A stretch of DNA of 64,000 nt, from positions 62,001 through 126,000 of the forward strand of contig NZ_JAJUWS010000005.1 of assembly GCF_021390475.1 (NCBI RefSeq). Direction: 5' to 3'. The notes under the pieces were generated by a model that had not been told where the DNA came from, ran no database searches, and was given only the letters and a program-made list of their open reading frames with translations. Numbering within the stretch: the stretch's first letter is position 1; each line of letters starts with the position of its first letter. The stretch is from Streptomyces sp. ST2-7A. Its GTDB lineage: Bacteria; Actinomycetota; Actinomycetes; Streptomycetales; Streptomycetaceae. Of the stretch, positions 27,966-36,692 are shown piece by piece. The position numbers and the translations under genes are program-made.

Positions 27966-28427
27966 ATGGGACAGGATTACTTCGAGATCAGGCACACGGT
28001 CGGCTTCGAGGAGACGAACCTCGTCGGCAACGTCTACTACGTCAACTACCTGCGTTGGCAGGGACGCTGTCGCGAGCTCTTCCTGAAGGAACGTGCCCCC
28101 GAGGTCCTCGCCGACCTCAAGGCGGACCTGAAGCTGTTCACCCTCAAGGTGGAGTGCGAGTTCTACGCCGAGATCACCGCGTTCGACGAGCTCTCCATCC
28201 GAATGCGGTTGCTGGAGAGGGCGCAGACCCAACTGGAGTTCTCCTTCGACTACGTGAGGATGGATCCCGACGGTTCCGAGGTCTTGGTGGCCCGGGGACG
28301 ACAGCGGATCGCCTGCATGCGCGGACCGAACACCGATACGGTGCCCACGGTCCTGCCCGAGGCGCTCGCGCGTGCCCTGGAGCCCTACCGGGTGGCCCGG
28401 GGCGTCGAGCAGGTGAGGGTGGCGTGA
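27966..28427 (+). CDS. Enediyne hot-dog thioesterase (E10-like)
   Basis: A 153-aa 4-hydroxybenzoyl-CoA-type hot-dog thioesterase. The diagnostic stretch is FEETNLVGNVYYVNYLRWQ near the N-terminus, with the family's Glu/Asn and active-site surroundings. In all known enediyne clusters this partner (SgcE10, DynE7, CalE7) releases the ACP-bound polyene from the PKSE by hydrolysis, giving heptaene-like products when the two act alone. It follows the PKSE by 3 nt and overlaps the reductase gene by GTGA, so the proteins are made together. Assignment is firm from sequence and position. Confidence 0.96.
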   Translation: MGQDYFEIRHTVGFEETNLVGNVYYVNYLRWQGRCRELFLKERAPEVLADLKADLKLFTLKVECEFYAEITAFDELSIRMRLLERAQTQLEFSFDYVRMDPDGSEVLVARGRQRIACMRGPNTDTVPTVLPEALARALEPYRVARGVEQVRVA

Positions 28428-28957
28428 ACGGGCAGGGCGCCCGGGACGTCCTTCCGGACCCGAAGCGGCTGCGAAACGCCTTCGGTACCTTCGCCACCGG
28501 CGTGACGGTGGTGACCGTCGGAGGAGCACGGCCCCGGGGCATGACGGCCAACTCCTTCACCGCCGTGTCGCTGGACCCGCCACTGGTGCTGGTGTGCGTG
28601 GGGCGCGAGGCGGTGATGAACGGACTGCTGGAACGTGCCGAGACCTTCGGCATCTCGGTGCTCTCGGCCGAGCAGGAGGAGGTGGCGCGCCACTTCGCCA
28701 ACCCATCACGTCCGGACGGCGCCGACCAGTTCGAACCGGTGGCCTGGACGGCCGGTACCGCCGCGGACGCTCCGTTGCTCGACGGAGCGGTGGCGCACTT
28801 CGAGTGCGAGCGGTGGCGGGAGTACGACGGTGGCGACCACGCGATCCACATCGGGCGGGTCCTGGGGATGGCCGTCGCACCGGAGCGGGACGGGCTGGTC
28901 TTCCATCGGGGGCGGTTCGCCACGCTCGCCGCGGCACCGAGAGGGGTACCGGCGTGA
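28424..28957 (+). CDS. Flavin reductase (SgcE6-like)
   Basis: A 177-aa flavin reductase of the HpaC/FMN-binding split-barrel family. Typical features are the opening LRNAFGTFATGVTVVT, the FMN-contact segment GMTANSFTAVSLDPPLVLVCV, GISVLSAEQEEVARHFA, and the late HAIHIGRV. It uses NAD(P)H to supply reduced flavin to a separate oxygenase. In C-1027, SgcE6 feeds the two-component hydroxylase SgcC; here the likely client is the acyl-CoA-dehydrogenase-fold oxygenase at 40,169 or another flavin enzyme. GTG 28424 overlaps the thioesterase stop (GTGA), and the stop overlaps the P450 start in the same way. Confidence 0.92.
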   Translation: MNGQGARDVLPDPKRLRNAFGTFATGVTVVTVGGARPRGMTANSFTAVSLDPPLVLVCVGREAVMNGLLERAETFGISVLSAEQEEVARHFANPSRPDGADQFEPVAWTAGTAADAPLLDGAVAHFECERWREYDGGDHAIHIGRVLGMAVAPERDGLVFHRGRFATLAAAPRGVPA

Positions 28958-30300
28958 GCATACGCCCCCCCGGGCCGCCGCTCACGGCTCTGCCCCGGTT
29001 GTTGAGGATGCTGATGGTGGATCGGCTGGGGATGATGCGCGAGGCCGCCCGCACCGGTGACGCGGTGCGGGTGGGCCTCGGCCCGCGGACGATGTATATC
29101 TTCAACCGGCCCGAGTACGCCAAGCACGTCCTGTCCGACAACGGCGCCAACTATCGCAAGGGCATCGGCCTGGTGGAGTCCCGGAAGGCACTCGGCGACG
29201 GGCTCCTGACCAGTGACGGGGAGGTCTGGCGCGAACAGCGTGACATCGTGCGGCCGGCTTTCCGGCCCGGGCGCATCATCGAGCGGGCCCCGATCGTCGC
29301 ACGGGAGGCCGAGAGACTCGTGACGGGATTGCGCCGTTACGAGGGCCGCGGGTCGGTGGATCTGCTGCAGGAGGTGACCGGCCTGACCCTGGGGGTCCTG
29401 GGCGGTGTCCTCCTGGAGACGGACATCACCGAGCAGGACGGCATCGCGCACGCCTTCGAGGCGGTTCAGGACCACGCCATGTTCGAGATGGTCACCGGAG
29501 GCGCCGTCCCCTCCTGGGTGCCGCTCCCCTCCCAACGGCGGTTCCGTGTCGCCCGTCGTGAGTTGAATCGGGTCGTCGGTGCGCTGGTCGCGGACCGGGC
29601 GGCGCGCATGGAGCGGGAAGGGGAGGAGGACGACGCGTTGGCCCTGATGATCAGGGCCGCCCGGCGCCGACCGGATGTCGCCGCGGCCCGTCGCATGCTG
29701 CGGGACGGACTGGTGACCATGCTCCTGGCCGGCCACGAGACCACCGCCAGTACGGTGGGCTGGACCCTGTGGTTGCTGGCCGGTCACCGTGAGGTTCGTG
29801 ACCGGGTACGGGAGGAGGCGCTGGCGGTGCTCGGCGATCGCCCGCCGACCGCCGCGGATCTGCACGATCTGACCCATACGACGCGGGTCGTCCAGGAGGC
29901 GCTGCGGCTCTATCCGCCGGTGTGGATGCTTCCCCGGGTGGCCGTCGCGGCGGACGAGGTGGGTGGCTACACGGTGACCGCGGGCGCCGACGTGCTGATC
30001 TCCCCGTACACGATGCACCGTCACCCCGCTTACTGGGAACGTCCGGAGGTGTTCGATCCGGAGCGGTTCGGGGCCGATCGGGTGGCCGAGCGGCCCCGTT
30101 ACGCCTACATACCCTTCGGGGCGGGGGCCCGGTTCTGCGTCGGCAGCAACCTGGGCATGATGGAAGCGGTCTTCGTGACGGCGATGATCACCCGGGATCT
30201 GGATCTGTCGGTCCTGCCGGAACACAGGGCGGTTCCGGAACCGATGCTGTCACTGCGGATGCGGGGTGGGCTGCCCATGACGGTCCGCCGCGCTCGGTGA
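28954..30300 (+). CDS. Cytochrome P450 (E7-like)
   Basis: A 448-aa P450 of the fatty-acid-hydroxylase-like (CYP102/CYP110-type) group. The I-helix is LLAGHETTAST, ExxR is EALRLYPP, and the heme loop is FGAGARFCVGSNLGM. It starts at GTG 28954 overlapping the flavin reductase stop (GTGA). Enediyne clusters of the 9-membered type carry a conserved P450, SgcE7, among the core-tailoring genes, and the placement in the same transcript as PKSE and thioesterase fits an early oxidation of the core. No redox partner is encoded beside it. It is the last gene of the rightward core operon and is followed by a strong hairpin. Confidence 0.93.
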   Translation: MSIRPPGPPLTALPRLLRMLMVDRLGMMREAARTGDAVRVGLGPRTMYIFNRPEYAKHVLSDNGANYRKGIGLVESRKALGDGLLTSDGEVWREQRDIVRPAFRPGRIIERAPIVAREAERLVTGLRRYEGRGSVDLLQEVTGLTLGVLGGVLLETDITEQDGIAHAFEAVQDHAMFEMVTGGAVPSWVPLPSQRRFRVARRELNRVVGALVADRAARMEREGEEDDALALMIRAARRRPDVAAARRMLRDGLVTMLLAGHETTASTVGWTLWLLAGHREVRDRVREEALAVLGDRPPTAADLHDLTHTTRVVQEALRLYPPVWMLPRVAVAADEVGGYTVTAGADVLISPYTMHRHPAYWERPEVFDPERFGADRVAERPRYAYIPFGAGARFCVGSNLGMMEAVFVTAMITRDLDLSVLPEHRAVPEPMLSLRMRGGLPMTVRRAR

Positions 30301-30305
30301 GAGGG

Positions 30306-30348
30306 CGGCCCGGACGGCCCGGGCGGTACCTACGGGCCGTCCGGGCCG
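30306..30348. terminator. 16-bp bidirectional hairpin
   Basis: Arms CGGCCCGGACGGCCCG (30306-30321) and CGGGCCGTCCGGGCCG (30333-30348) pair perfectly around an 11-nt loop. It lies between the stop of the core operon P450 (+) and the stop of the AraC-type regulator (-), so it should terminate transcription from both sides. Confidence 0.88.
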
Positions 30349-30350
30349 GA

Positions 30351-31124
30351 TCACGCCAATGCCCTGGTGCGCAGATCCAGCAGTGCCATCAGGATCGGTG
30401 GGTCCGTGAGGGCCAGGGGGCGCAGCAGGATCTCGACCGGATCCGGTCGGCTTTCCGAGCGGACGTGAATCGGGCCGTAGCGGCCGACCGACACGGTCTC
30501 GGTGTTCTCGATGCCCGAGGGGGTCGTCTCCCGTCCGTAGGGGACGGAGTGGACCAGGACGTACCACCGCCCGGTCGGCAGGTCGTGCAACTCGAACCGA
30601 CCGGGACCGTTGAGCACGGCGCACCGGACCGGCTGCCCCTGGGGCACCGGGGTGGGGAAAATTCCGACGAAACAGAAACCGGGAAGTCGGTCGGGGGCGA
30701 GCCGGACCCTGCCATGAAGGTTCGGACGGGAGGTGTCCCGAGGAGTAGGACGTGATGCCATCTGCTCATCCATACTGATCCGCGTGGAGAGCCCTCGGAG
30801 TTTGCGGAACATACTGGGGGAGAGGCCAACACATGATTTGAACCGGGAGCTGAAAGTTCCCACGCTGCTGTACCCGACTTGGCTGCTGATGTCCGCGACA
30901 CTGAATTCGGTGTCGAGTAGAAGGCGTTTCGCCTCTTGGAGTCTCAGCGCCGAGAGGAACCGCCCCGGCGAGGTTCCCGTCACTTCTCGGAAGATTCGGG
31001 TGAAGTGAAACTTGCTGAACATGGCGGTGCGGGCCATGTCGTCTATGGTCAATTCCTGGTCCAGGTTGGCCTGCATGTTGTCGATGACGCGATGGACCGC
31101 TCTGGTGATGGCGGTGGAGGTCAT
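30351..31124 (-). CDS. AraC-family transcriptional regulator
   Basis: A 257-aa regulator with the DNA-binding domain at the N-terminus, unlike classical AraC. Two helix-turn-helix units are seen: LTIDDMARTAMFSKFHFTRIF and VADISSQVGYSSVGTFSSRFK in parts, followed by GLSPSMFRKLR. The C-terminal 150 residues form an unassigned domain, possibly a ligand-binding beta fold (FCFVGIFPTPVPQG, LPTGRWYVLVHSVPYG). Start ATG 31124 has GGGAG 7 nt upstream and is 2 nt after the StrR-like stop, so both regulators are co-expressed. C-1027 also has an AraC-type regulator (SgcR2) that controls production. The target genes here are probably the core operon. Confidence 0.9.
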   Translation of the reverse strand: MTSTAITRAVHRVIDNMQANLDQELTIDDMARTAMFSKFHFTRIFREVTGTSPGRFLSALRLQEAKRLLLDTEFSVADISSQVGYSSVGTFSSRFKSCVGLSPSMFRKLRGLSTRISMDEQMASRPTPRDTSRPNLHGRVRLAPDRLPGFCFVGIFPTPVPQGQPVRCAVLNGPGRFELHDLPTGRWYVLVHSVPYGRETTPSGIENTETVSVGRYGPIHVRSESRPDPVEILLRPLALTDPPILMALLDLRTRALA

Positions 31125-31126
31125 CT

Positions 31127-32335
31127 TTAACTCCCGAGGTGTGGGGGGTGGTTCCGATTCTCCGAGGTTTTTCGTGTTTCGTTCGGGACGGATGTTTTGG
31201 TGAACTTGCGTCCGGTGAGCTCGTCGGCGAACCGTTTCCATGAGCGCGAGCACTGCAACGCGATCTCCGCGATGGTGGCGGTGCGGTGCGTCGGGACGGC
31301 GTCGATGTGCAGGCGCCAGTCGTCGTCGAGGACGGCTCGGGTGTGGAGCCAGTGGAGCATGCGTCGACCCGCCTCGGTGTGCCGCATCGAGGGGTCACCG
31401 GCCAGGCGGTGCAGTGTCTCGACGGACCTGCGGACGTGCTGTCCCCGCCCTCCGGCACCCGGCCGGGGGACCTCGGGCCCCGGCCGGGAGGTGTCGGTGG
31501 CGGTGGGCGGGCCCAGAGGAGGGGAAAGCGGCTGGAGGGAATGGGGGTGCCCCTCCGGCGCGACCTCGTTCCGGCGACGGGAATCGGGCACCGGAGATTC
31601 CCCACGACGAAGGCGTTGCCGCACGTCATGAGCCGTTCCGAGGGAAAGACCGGTCTGCTCCACGATCGTGCGGAGAGGTAGTCCGGGCTGGGCCGTCATG
31701 AGCTCCGCGGCGCGTATGCGCTCGGCGGTGCGGTCCAGGGGGTGGAGCTTCCCGTCGGTCCCGAGGCGGGAGTTCGGCTGGGGAAAGTCCCTGGTTGAAC
31801 GCCGTGCGGCGGCAACGGTCTTGGCGTCCAGACCGACTCTCGTGGCCACGCTCCGGTCGGAGAGCTCGGGATGGGAGCCCAGAATCCGCAAGGCCGCCGC
31901 CTTGCGGTCGGCCACCGTCAGCGGAAGGCCCCGGGTCACATTGTCGGCGATCGCGCGGAGGAAGCTTTCCTCCTCGTCACCGTCGAAGAAGGTGACGAGC
32001 ACGGTGTCGTGTCCGATCAGGGACGCGGCGGCGACTCTGTGCATGCCGTCGATGACGCGCATACTCGCTCGGTTGACGAGAATCGGAGGCAGATCGGGAT
32101 AGAGCTCCGATAGGTGTCTCACATGCGATTCGTCGAGTCCTCCGATTCGAGGGGAGTCGGCCGGTAGGAGTTTCGTGATCTTGACGGGAGTGGCGGCTTC
32201 ATCGGGTGGAGCGGAGGCTTCCTCGGAGCTTTCCAATGTTCCCCCAAAATGAGGCGGGGCCGGTTCTTCGCGATCCTTGATCCCCAGTGCGACAAGAAGA
32301 TCGGTCGGGACTGGTAAGGCAACCGGCGTAATCAT
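31127..32335 (-). CDS. StrR-like pathway activator with ParB domain, TTA codon
   Basis: A 402-aa regulator. Residues about 50-120 form a ParB/StrR N-terminal domain (VKITKLLPADSPRIGG, VIDGMHRVAAASLIG). Two helix-turn-helix regions follow (LSDRSVATRVGLDAKTVAAARR in part, and LPLRTIVEQTGLSLGTAHDV). The C-terminal ~120 residues are Pro/Arg-rich, then basic helices. StrR-type proteins such as SgcR1 activate antibiotic operons. Leucine 7 is encoded by TTA (plus-strand 32315-32317), the rare codon read by bldA tRNA, so translation should be development-dependent. Start ATG 32335 has GAGGG 7 nt upstream. It diverges from the E8-like gene. Confidence 0.87.
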   Translation of the reverse strand: MITPVALPVPTDLLVALGIKDREEPAPPHFGGTLESSEEASAPPDEAATPVKITKLLPADSPRIGGLDESHVRHLSELYPDLPPILVNRASMRVIDGMHRVAAASLIGHDTVLVTFFDGDEEESFLRAIADNVTRGLPLTVADRKAAALRILGSHPELSDRSVATRVGLDAKTVAAARRSTRDFPQPNSRLGTDGKLHPLDRTAERIRAAELMTAQPGLPLRTIVEQTGLSLGTAHDVRQRLRRGESPVPDSRRRNEVAPEGHPHSLQPLSPPLGPPTATDTSRPGPEVPRPGAGGRGQHVRRSVETLHRLAGDPSMRHTEAGRRMLHWLHTRAVLDDDWRLHIDAVPTHRTATIAEIALQCSRSWKRFADELTGRKFTKTSVPNETRKTSENRNHPPHLGS

Positions 32336-32391
32336 AACTGGCCCTCATGTCTTTCTCTCTCGGAGCGGTCCTCAAACGTCAACTTTGGATA

Positions 32392-32406
32392 GTTGCATAG
32401 TGCAAC
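32392..32406. promoter_or_regulatory. Inverted repeat, candidate operator
   Basis: GTTGCA-TAG-TGCAAC is a 6-bp perfect inverted repeat with a 3-nt spacer in the AT-richer gap between the divergent StrR-like and E8-like genes. It is well placed for a regulator of either promoter. Binding is not shown; short repeats like this also arise by chance. Confidence 0.4.
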
Positions 32407-32509
32407 CCAGGGCGTTCTTGTTTCTCGTGGCTTCGGTTGCTTGAAAGGACTTGTCGAGTTTAGCGTTCCTCCGGCCAGGTGTATCCCGGTCGAGACCCCG
32501 GAGGTAACA

Positions 32510-33094
32510 TTGCAGGCGGAACGGATTAATCCGACAGGTGGGCATGCGGTAAGCGACGCGGAACTCACCCTCGAGGCCTATGCCGACACGATCATCCCCG
32601 GCGCCAAGCGCTGGGCCGGTGACCGAGCCGTCGCGGGGGCTGCCGAGGGAGGTGGCGCGGTTGCGGCCGGGGCGCTGGAGTTGATGCGTTGGGACGCCAC
32701 CGGGATCAGTGAGGGGCTGGAGGATCTGGCCTCCCTCGCCAACACGTATGCCGAACGGTACGCCGAGGAGATCGGCCTGGGCCTCGACCCCGGGGTGCCC
32801 TCCTTCGTGGCACTGCCCTTCGAGGACCGTGTGGAGCTCATCACCCGGCTGACCAGCCCCGGCCACCCGGAGCGGGAGTTCTGGGTGCTGCTCTCCCTCT
32901 TCTCCAACATGGCCTATGACTCGGCGGCCCACATGCACACGGCCGATGCCCTGCGCGAGGGGCACCCCGGTCTGACCGCCATGGGCATCACACCGCCCGA
33001 TGCGGACGGTTTGTGGCGCTTCGAACGCTCGGGTTACGGACGGGAACTGGCCCGTATGCACCCGGGCACCACACCCGGCGGGAGCCCGGCATGA
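32510..33094 (+). CDS. E8-like small protein, gluconate-dehydrogenase subunit 3-like
   Basis: A 194-aa protein whose opening after the start (SDAELTLEAYADTIIPGAKRW) resembles the small subunit of membrane gluconate/GMC dehydrogenases, where the YADTIIPG signature is typical. The TTG start at 32510 is chosen because GGAGG lies 5 nt upstream; other in-frame starts lack a site. Its stop overlaps the GMC oxidoreductase start (ATGA), as expected for partner subunits. In 9-membered enediyne clusters an unknown gene (E8) is conserved next to the E9 oxidoreductase. It may stabilise or target the flavoprotein. No signal peptide is seen. The partner role is inferred. Confidence 0.78.
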   Translation: MQAERINPTGGHAVSDAELTLEAYADTIIPGAKRWAGDRAVAGAAEGGGAVAAGALELMRWDATGISEGLEDLASLANTYAERYAEEIGLGLDPGVPSFVALPFEDRVELITRLTSPGHPEREFWVLLSLFSNMAYDSAAHMHTADALREGHPGLTAMGITPPDADGLWRFERSGYGRELARMHPGTTPGGSPA

Positions 33095-34758
33095 GCGACG
33101 GTGTGGAGCGTACCGACGTCCTGGTGATCGGCAGCGGCTTCGGCGGTGCCATCACCGCCTACCACCTGGCCGCGGGAGGGGCCCGCGTCACCGTGCTGGA
33201 GCGCGGTCCCTGGTTGGCCGGCGAGGAGTTCGAGCACGACTACAAGCTCGGCTCGTCCTACACCCGGATCTTCGATTTCGTCGTCGGTGACGGGATGAGC
33301 ATCCTGGGCGGTAACTGCGTGGGCGGCGGCAGCGTCGTCTACTTCGCCGCCATGCCGCGCGCACCGCGCTTCGTCTTCGACCGGAAGGGATCGATCGGGC
33401 GCCGCATGTGGCCTGCCGCCATCAGCCGGGACACGCTCGAGCCCTGGTACGACCGTGTCGAGGAGGCGCTGCCGGTCAGCCGCCAGGAGTGGAAGGACGT
33501 CTCCTACGCCGGCGGCCTCTGGGCAGCGGCCTGCGATCGCGCCGGTCGCACCGCCAACCCGCTGGCCGCCGCGATCGATCACGACACCTGCGTCAACTGC
33601 AACTTCATGATGGCGGGGTGTCGCTTCGACGCGAAACGTTCCCTGACGACCAACTACCTCCCCGCCGCGCTCGCGCACGGCGCGAAGATCCGCCCGCTGC
33701 ACGAGGTGCAGTACCTCACACGTACCGAGGACGGCTCCTACCGGGTCCACTACGACATCATCAACGACCGGGACTACCGCGTGCGGGAGGGCTCCGGAGT
33801 CATCGAGGCGAAGATTTTGATCCTCGCCGCGGGCGCGGGCGCGACCCCGGTCATCCTGCAGCGAAGCGCCGACCACCTCGGCCCGATGGGGCACGCCGTC
33901 GGGCGGTACTTCTCCGGCAACGGGGAGCGCCTCAACACCGCCGTGATCGACGAGGAGAAGGCGGCCGAACTGCTCGGCCTGGACCGTGGTGCCGGGCTTC
34001 CGGCCTACGGAGCCAACGCGATCGGCCGTGGCCCCACGGTCGCGAGCTGGGACCGGTTGGACGGGAGTCTGCCGGAGTACTCCCGTTACTCGTTGGAACA
34101 GCTGTACTTCCCCCCCGGACTGGGAACCATCCTCGCCCAGGCCCCCGATGCCGAGGGCCCGACATGGTTCGGGCGGGAGAAGAAGCGGTTGTTGGAGCGG
34201 TGGTCCTCGTGGTTGACCATCTTCTCGATGACCGAGGACGACAACGAAGGCGTTTTCGGTCCACCTCCGGCCACCGGCAACGCCCACCGGATCTCCCAGC
34301 AGATGCTCGGTCGTGGCAATCTGGCCTACCGCCCCACCCGGAACACCTGGGACGGCTGGAACCGGTCCGACGCGGAGGTTCGCGAGATCCTCGAGAAGGA
34401 CGGCCTGGCGAAGGTCATGCCCTGGACCAACGACCTCGTGGGCGCCTACACCGTGCACCCCCTGGCCTCCTGCCGCATGGGTGACGACCCGAACACCTCG
34501 GCGCTCGACGAGCGCAACGAACTGCGCGGTCATCCGGGAATCTTCGTCACCGACGGGTCGGCCGTCCCCGGCGCGTTGACCGTCAACCCCGCGATGACGA
34601 TCGCGGCGATCGCCGAGCGGGCCGTCCCGGGCATCGTGGCGGCGGCCCGGGAGCGTGGTGTGGATGTTGTCTACGGGGCCCCCGCTCCGAACGGCGGCAC
34701 CGCCGGACGTCGGGGTGTCATGCCGGTACCGGACGGAGCCCACGGGAGGAGGTCGTGA
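33091..34758 (+). CDS. GMC oxidoreductase (E9-like)
   Basis: A 555-aa FAD-dependent GMC oxidoreductase. The FAD loop VIGSGFGGAITAYHLA is at about 11-26, GGNCVGGGSVVYFAAMP follows, and the C-terminal GMC region shows VHPLASCRMG and VTDGSAVPGALTVNPAMTIAA in parts. A Cys-containing segment (TCVNCNFMMAGCR, about 170-183) resembles that of cholesterol-oxidase-like GMC members. SgcE9 homologues are conserved in 9-membered enediyne clusters and are thought to oxidise the core. ATG 33091 overlaps the E8-like stop. Family assignment is firm; the substrate is inferred from gene conservation. Confidence 0.92.
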   Translation: MSDGVERTDVLVIGSGFGGAITAYHLAAGGARVTVLERGPWLAGEEFEHDYKLGSSYTRIFDFVVGDGMSILGGNCVGGGSVVYFAAMPRAPRFVFDRKGSIGRRMWPAAISRDTLEPWYDRVEEALPVSRQEWKDVSYAGGLWAAACDRAGRTANPLAAAIDHDTCVNCNFMMAGCRFDAKRSLTTNYLPAALAHGAKIRPLHEVQYLTRTEDGSYRVHYDIINDRDYRVREGSGVIEAKILILAAGAGATPVILQRSADHLGPMGHAVGRYFSGNGERLNTAVIDEEKAAELLGLDRGAGLPAYGANAIGRGPTVASWDRLDGSLPEYSRYSLEQLYFPPGLGTILAQAPDAEGPTWFGREKKRLLERWSSWLTIFSMTEDDNEGVFGPPPATGNAHRISQQMLGRGNLAYRPTRNTWDGWNRSDAEVREILEKDGLAKVMPWTNDLVGAYTVHPLASCRMGDDPNTSALDERNELRGHPGIFVTDGSAVPGALTVNPAMTIAAIAERAVPGIVAAARERGVDVVYGAPAPNGGTAGRRGVMPVPDGAHGRRS

Positions 34759-34807
34759 GAGCCGACCGGCCCGACGACCGGCCGGGGAACGGCGCGGGGG
34801 GCACGCG

Positions 34808-35851
34808 ATGAGGCCGCTCCTGAGTCTCCTCATGCTCGCCGGCCCCACCCGGGTCAGACACGTCTCGGTGGTACCCCCCTCCCGCGCCGATGCCCTGACG
34901 GCCGCCGTCTACCGGCAGTTGAAGAGGGACTTCGGCCTGATCGCCCCACCCGTCTCCCTGCACTCCGCGTCCCCGCGGGTGCTCGCGGCCTGCTGGTCAC
35001 TGTTGCGGGAGACACTCGTGGTTTCCGGACGGGTGAACCGTGGGGCGAAAGAGGCCGTGGCCACCGGTGTCTCCGCCGGCAACGCCTGCGGTTACTGCGT
35101 CGAGATCCATCGGGCGGCGACCGACGTGCTGGCGGGAACCACCGGTGAGGCCTTCCGGCCCCTGGCCGACTGGGCCCGATCCACTGCCGAGCCCGGCCGG
35201 CTCGCGCCGGCACCGTGTGCCGCCTCCGACAGCCCGGAGATCCTCGGCACCGCCATCACCTTCCACTACCTCAACCGCATGGTGGAGATCTTCCTTCCGC
35301 CGTCCTCCGTCCCGGCCGCGGCCCCGGCCGGGGGCCGTCGGGCGATCATCCGCACGCTCGCGGGCGCGATGGTCCGTGACGCCACACCGGCGAGCCGGGG
35401 CGCCTCCCCGGGCCTCCTCGCCGACGCGCCGCTCCCGGTGGAGTTCGAGTGGGCAAAATCGGAACCATCCGTCGCCGGGGCCCTGGCCGGGGCGATCGCG
35501 GCCATCGACGACGCCGCCACCCGGGTGTCCGCCCCGGTGCGCGAGGTGGTCGAGGCAGAGGTGGCCGACCGGGCCGGGGCCCCACCGGCCCTCGGTCGCG
35601 GCTGGCTCTCCGAAGCCACCACCCGACTTCCGGCTCCCGACCGCCCGGTCGCCCGGCTGGCACTCCTCGTCGCGCTCGCCGCCCCCCGGGTCACCGATGA
35701 CGACATCGCCGCGTTCCGGGCTCTGCACCCCGAGGACGGGGCGCTGATCGAGGTCGCGGCCTGGGCGGCGATGACCGCCGCGCGGAACGTCGCCCACCGA
35801 CTGCCCCCACGTCCCCACACCGATCATCCCGTGCCCACCCCGACGCAGTAG
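34808..35851 (+). CDS. AhpD-like alkylhydroperoxidase/carboxymuconolactone decarboxylase protein
   Basis: A 347-aa protein with an AhpD-like helical fold. The redox motif is CGYC (Cys94, Cys97) followed by EIH with His100, matching the catalytic CxxCxxxH of AhpD, in a context of SAGNACGYCVEIH. AhpD-type proteins transfer electrons or protons and detoxify hydroperoxides. The C-terminal part repeats a weakly similar helical pattern without Cys, which suggests an internal duplication. It lies 49 nt after the GMC gene and 12 nt before the DinB-like gene. A protective or redox-tailoring role in the enediyne locus is plausible. An earlier in-frame start at 34754 cannot be excluded. Confidence 0.82.
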   Translation: MRPLLSLLMLAGPTRVRHVSVVPPSRADALTAAVYRQLKRDFGLIAPPVSLHSASPRVLAACWSLLRETLVVSGRVNRGAKEAVATGVSAGNACGYCVEIHRAATDVLAGTTGEAFRPLADWARSTAEPGRLAPAPCAASDSPEILGTAITFHYLNRMVEIFLPPSSVPAAAPAGGRRAIIRTLAGAMVRDATPASRGASPGLLADAPLPVEFEWAKSEPSVAGALAGAIAAIDDAATRVSAPVREVVEAEVADRAGAPPALGRGWLSEATTRLPAPDRPVARLALLVALAAPRVTDDDIAAFRALHPEDGALIEVAAWAAMTAARNVAHRLPPRPHTDHPVPTPTQ

Positions 35852-35863
35852 CAGGAGGCCCCC

Positions 35864-36664
35864 GTGAAACCCCTCGACGAGATACTCTCCGACCTCGCCA
35901 CCGACATCGAGGAGACGGCCGCACTGGCCGCCGACCTGGACGACGACACGTGGCTCACCCCGACTCCCGCCCCCGGCTGGACCATCGCCGACCAGATCGC
36001 CCACCTGACCTTCATCTTTCACCTGGCGGGAACCGCGGCCTCCGACGCCCCGGCCTTCGCGGAGATGATGGAAGGAGCCGCGGAGGACTTCGAGGGCGCC
36101 GTCCACTCGGCGCTCCTGCGCTTCCGGGACTTCCCACCGGAGCAGTTGCTGACCCGCTACCGGGTTCTCGGGAGGACCTCGGTGGACGCGCTGGCCGCCG
36201 TGCCCGCGAACCGGACCGTGCCCTGGCTGGTGAACCCGCTGCCGCCGTCGGTGCTCGCGGCCGCGGGCATCATGGAGGTGTTCGGTCACGGGCAGGACAT
36301 CGCGGACGCCCTGTCGGTGCGGCGGGAGCCCACCGACCGCCTGTACCACCTCGTGTGGTTCGCGTCGCTCACCCGGGACTTCGGTTACCTCGCGCGAGGA
36401 CTGACACCACCCACCGAACCCCTGCGCATCGAGGTCACCAGCCCGTCGGGTGAGATATGGGCCCACGGGCCCGAGGACGCGCGGAACAAGGTCACCGGCC
36501 CCGCCCACGACTTCTGTCTCCTCGTCACCCGGCGTCGGCACCGGGCGGACCTGGAGCTGGTGGCCACCGGGCCGGTCGCGGACCGGTGGCTCGACATCGC
36601 GCAGGCCTACCGGGGCGCACCCGGTGGGGGACGGCAGCCGGGGCAGTTCACGGCGTCGGTCTGA
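35864..36664 (+). CDS. DinB/maleylpyruvate-isomerase-like metal-binding protein
   Basis: A 266-aa protein of the actinobacterial TIGR03084/mycothiol-dependent isomerase superfamily. The N-terminal four-helix DinB domain has the first His in TPAPGWTIADQIAHLTFIF (split), with further candidates in VFGHGQDIADAL; three His normally bind a divalent metal. The C-terminal half is an SCP2-like/wing domain (PSGEIWAHGPEDA). Some relatives use mycothiol as cofactor or thiol-conjugate substrate, so detoxification of the reactive product is possible. GTG 35864 has AGGAGG 5 nt upstream. It is followed by two strong hairpins. Confidence 0.85.
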   Translation: MKPLDEILSDLATDIEETAALAADLDDDTWLTPTPAPGWTIADQIAHLTFIFHLAGTAASDAPAFAEMMEGAAEDFEGAVHSALLRFRDFPPEQLLTRYRVLGRTSVDALAAVPANRTVPWLVNPLPPSVLAAAGIMEVFGHGQDIADALSVRREPTDRLYHLVWFASLTRDFGYLARGLTPPTEPLRIEVTSPSGEIWAHGPEDARNKVTGPAHDFCLLVTRRRHRADLELVATGPVADRWLDIAQAYRGAPGGGRQPGQFTASV

Positions 36665-36692
36665 TCCGGCTGCCGGAGCCCATCCCGTCCCT

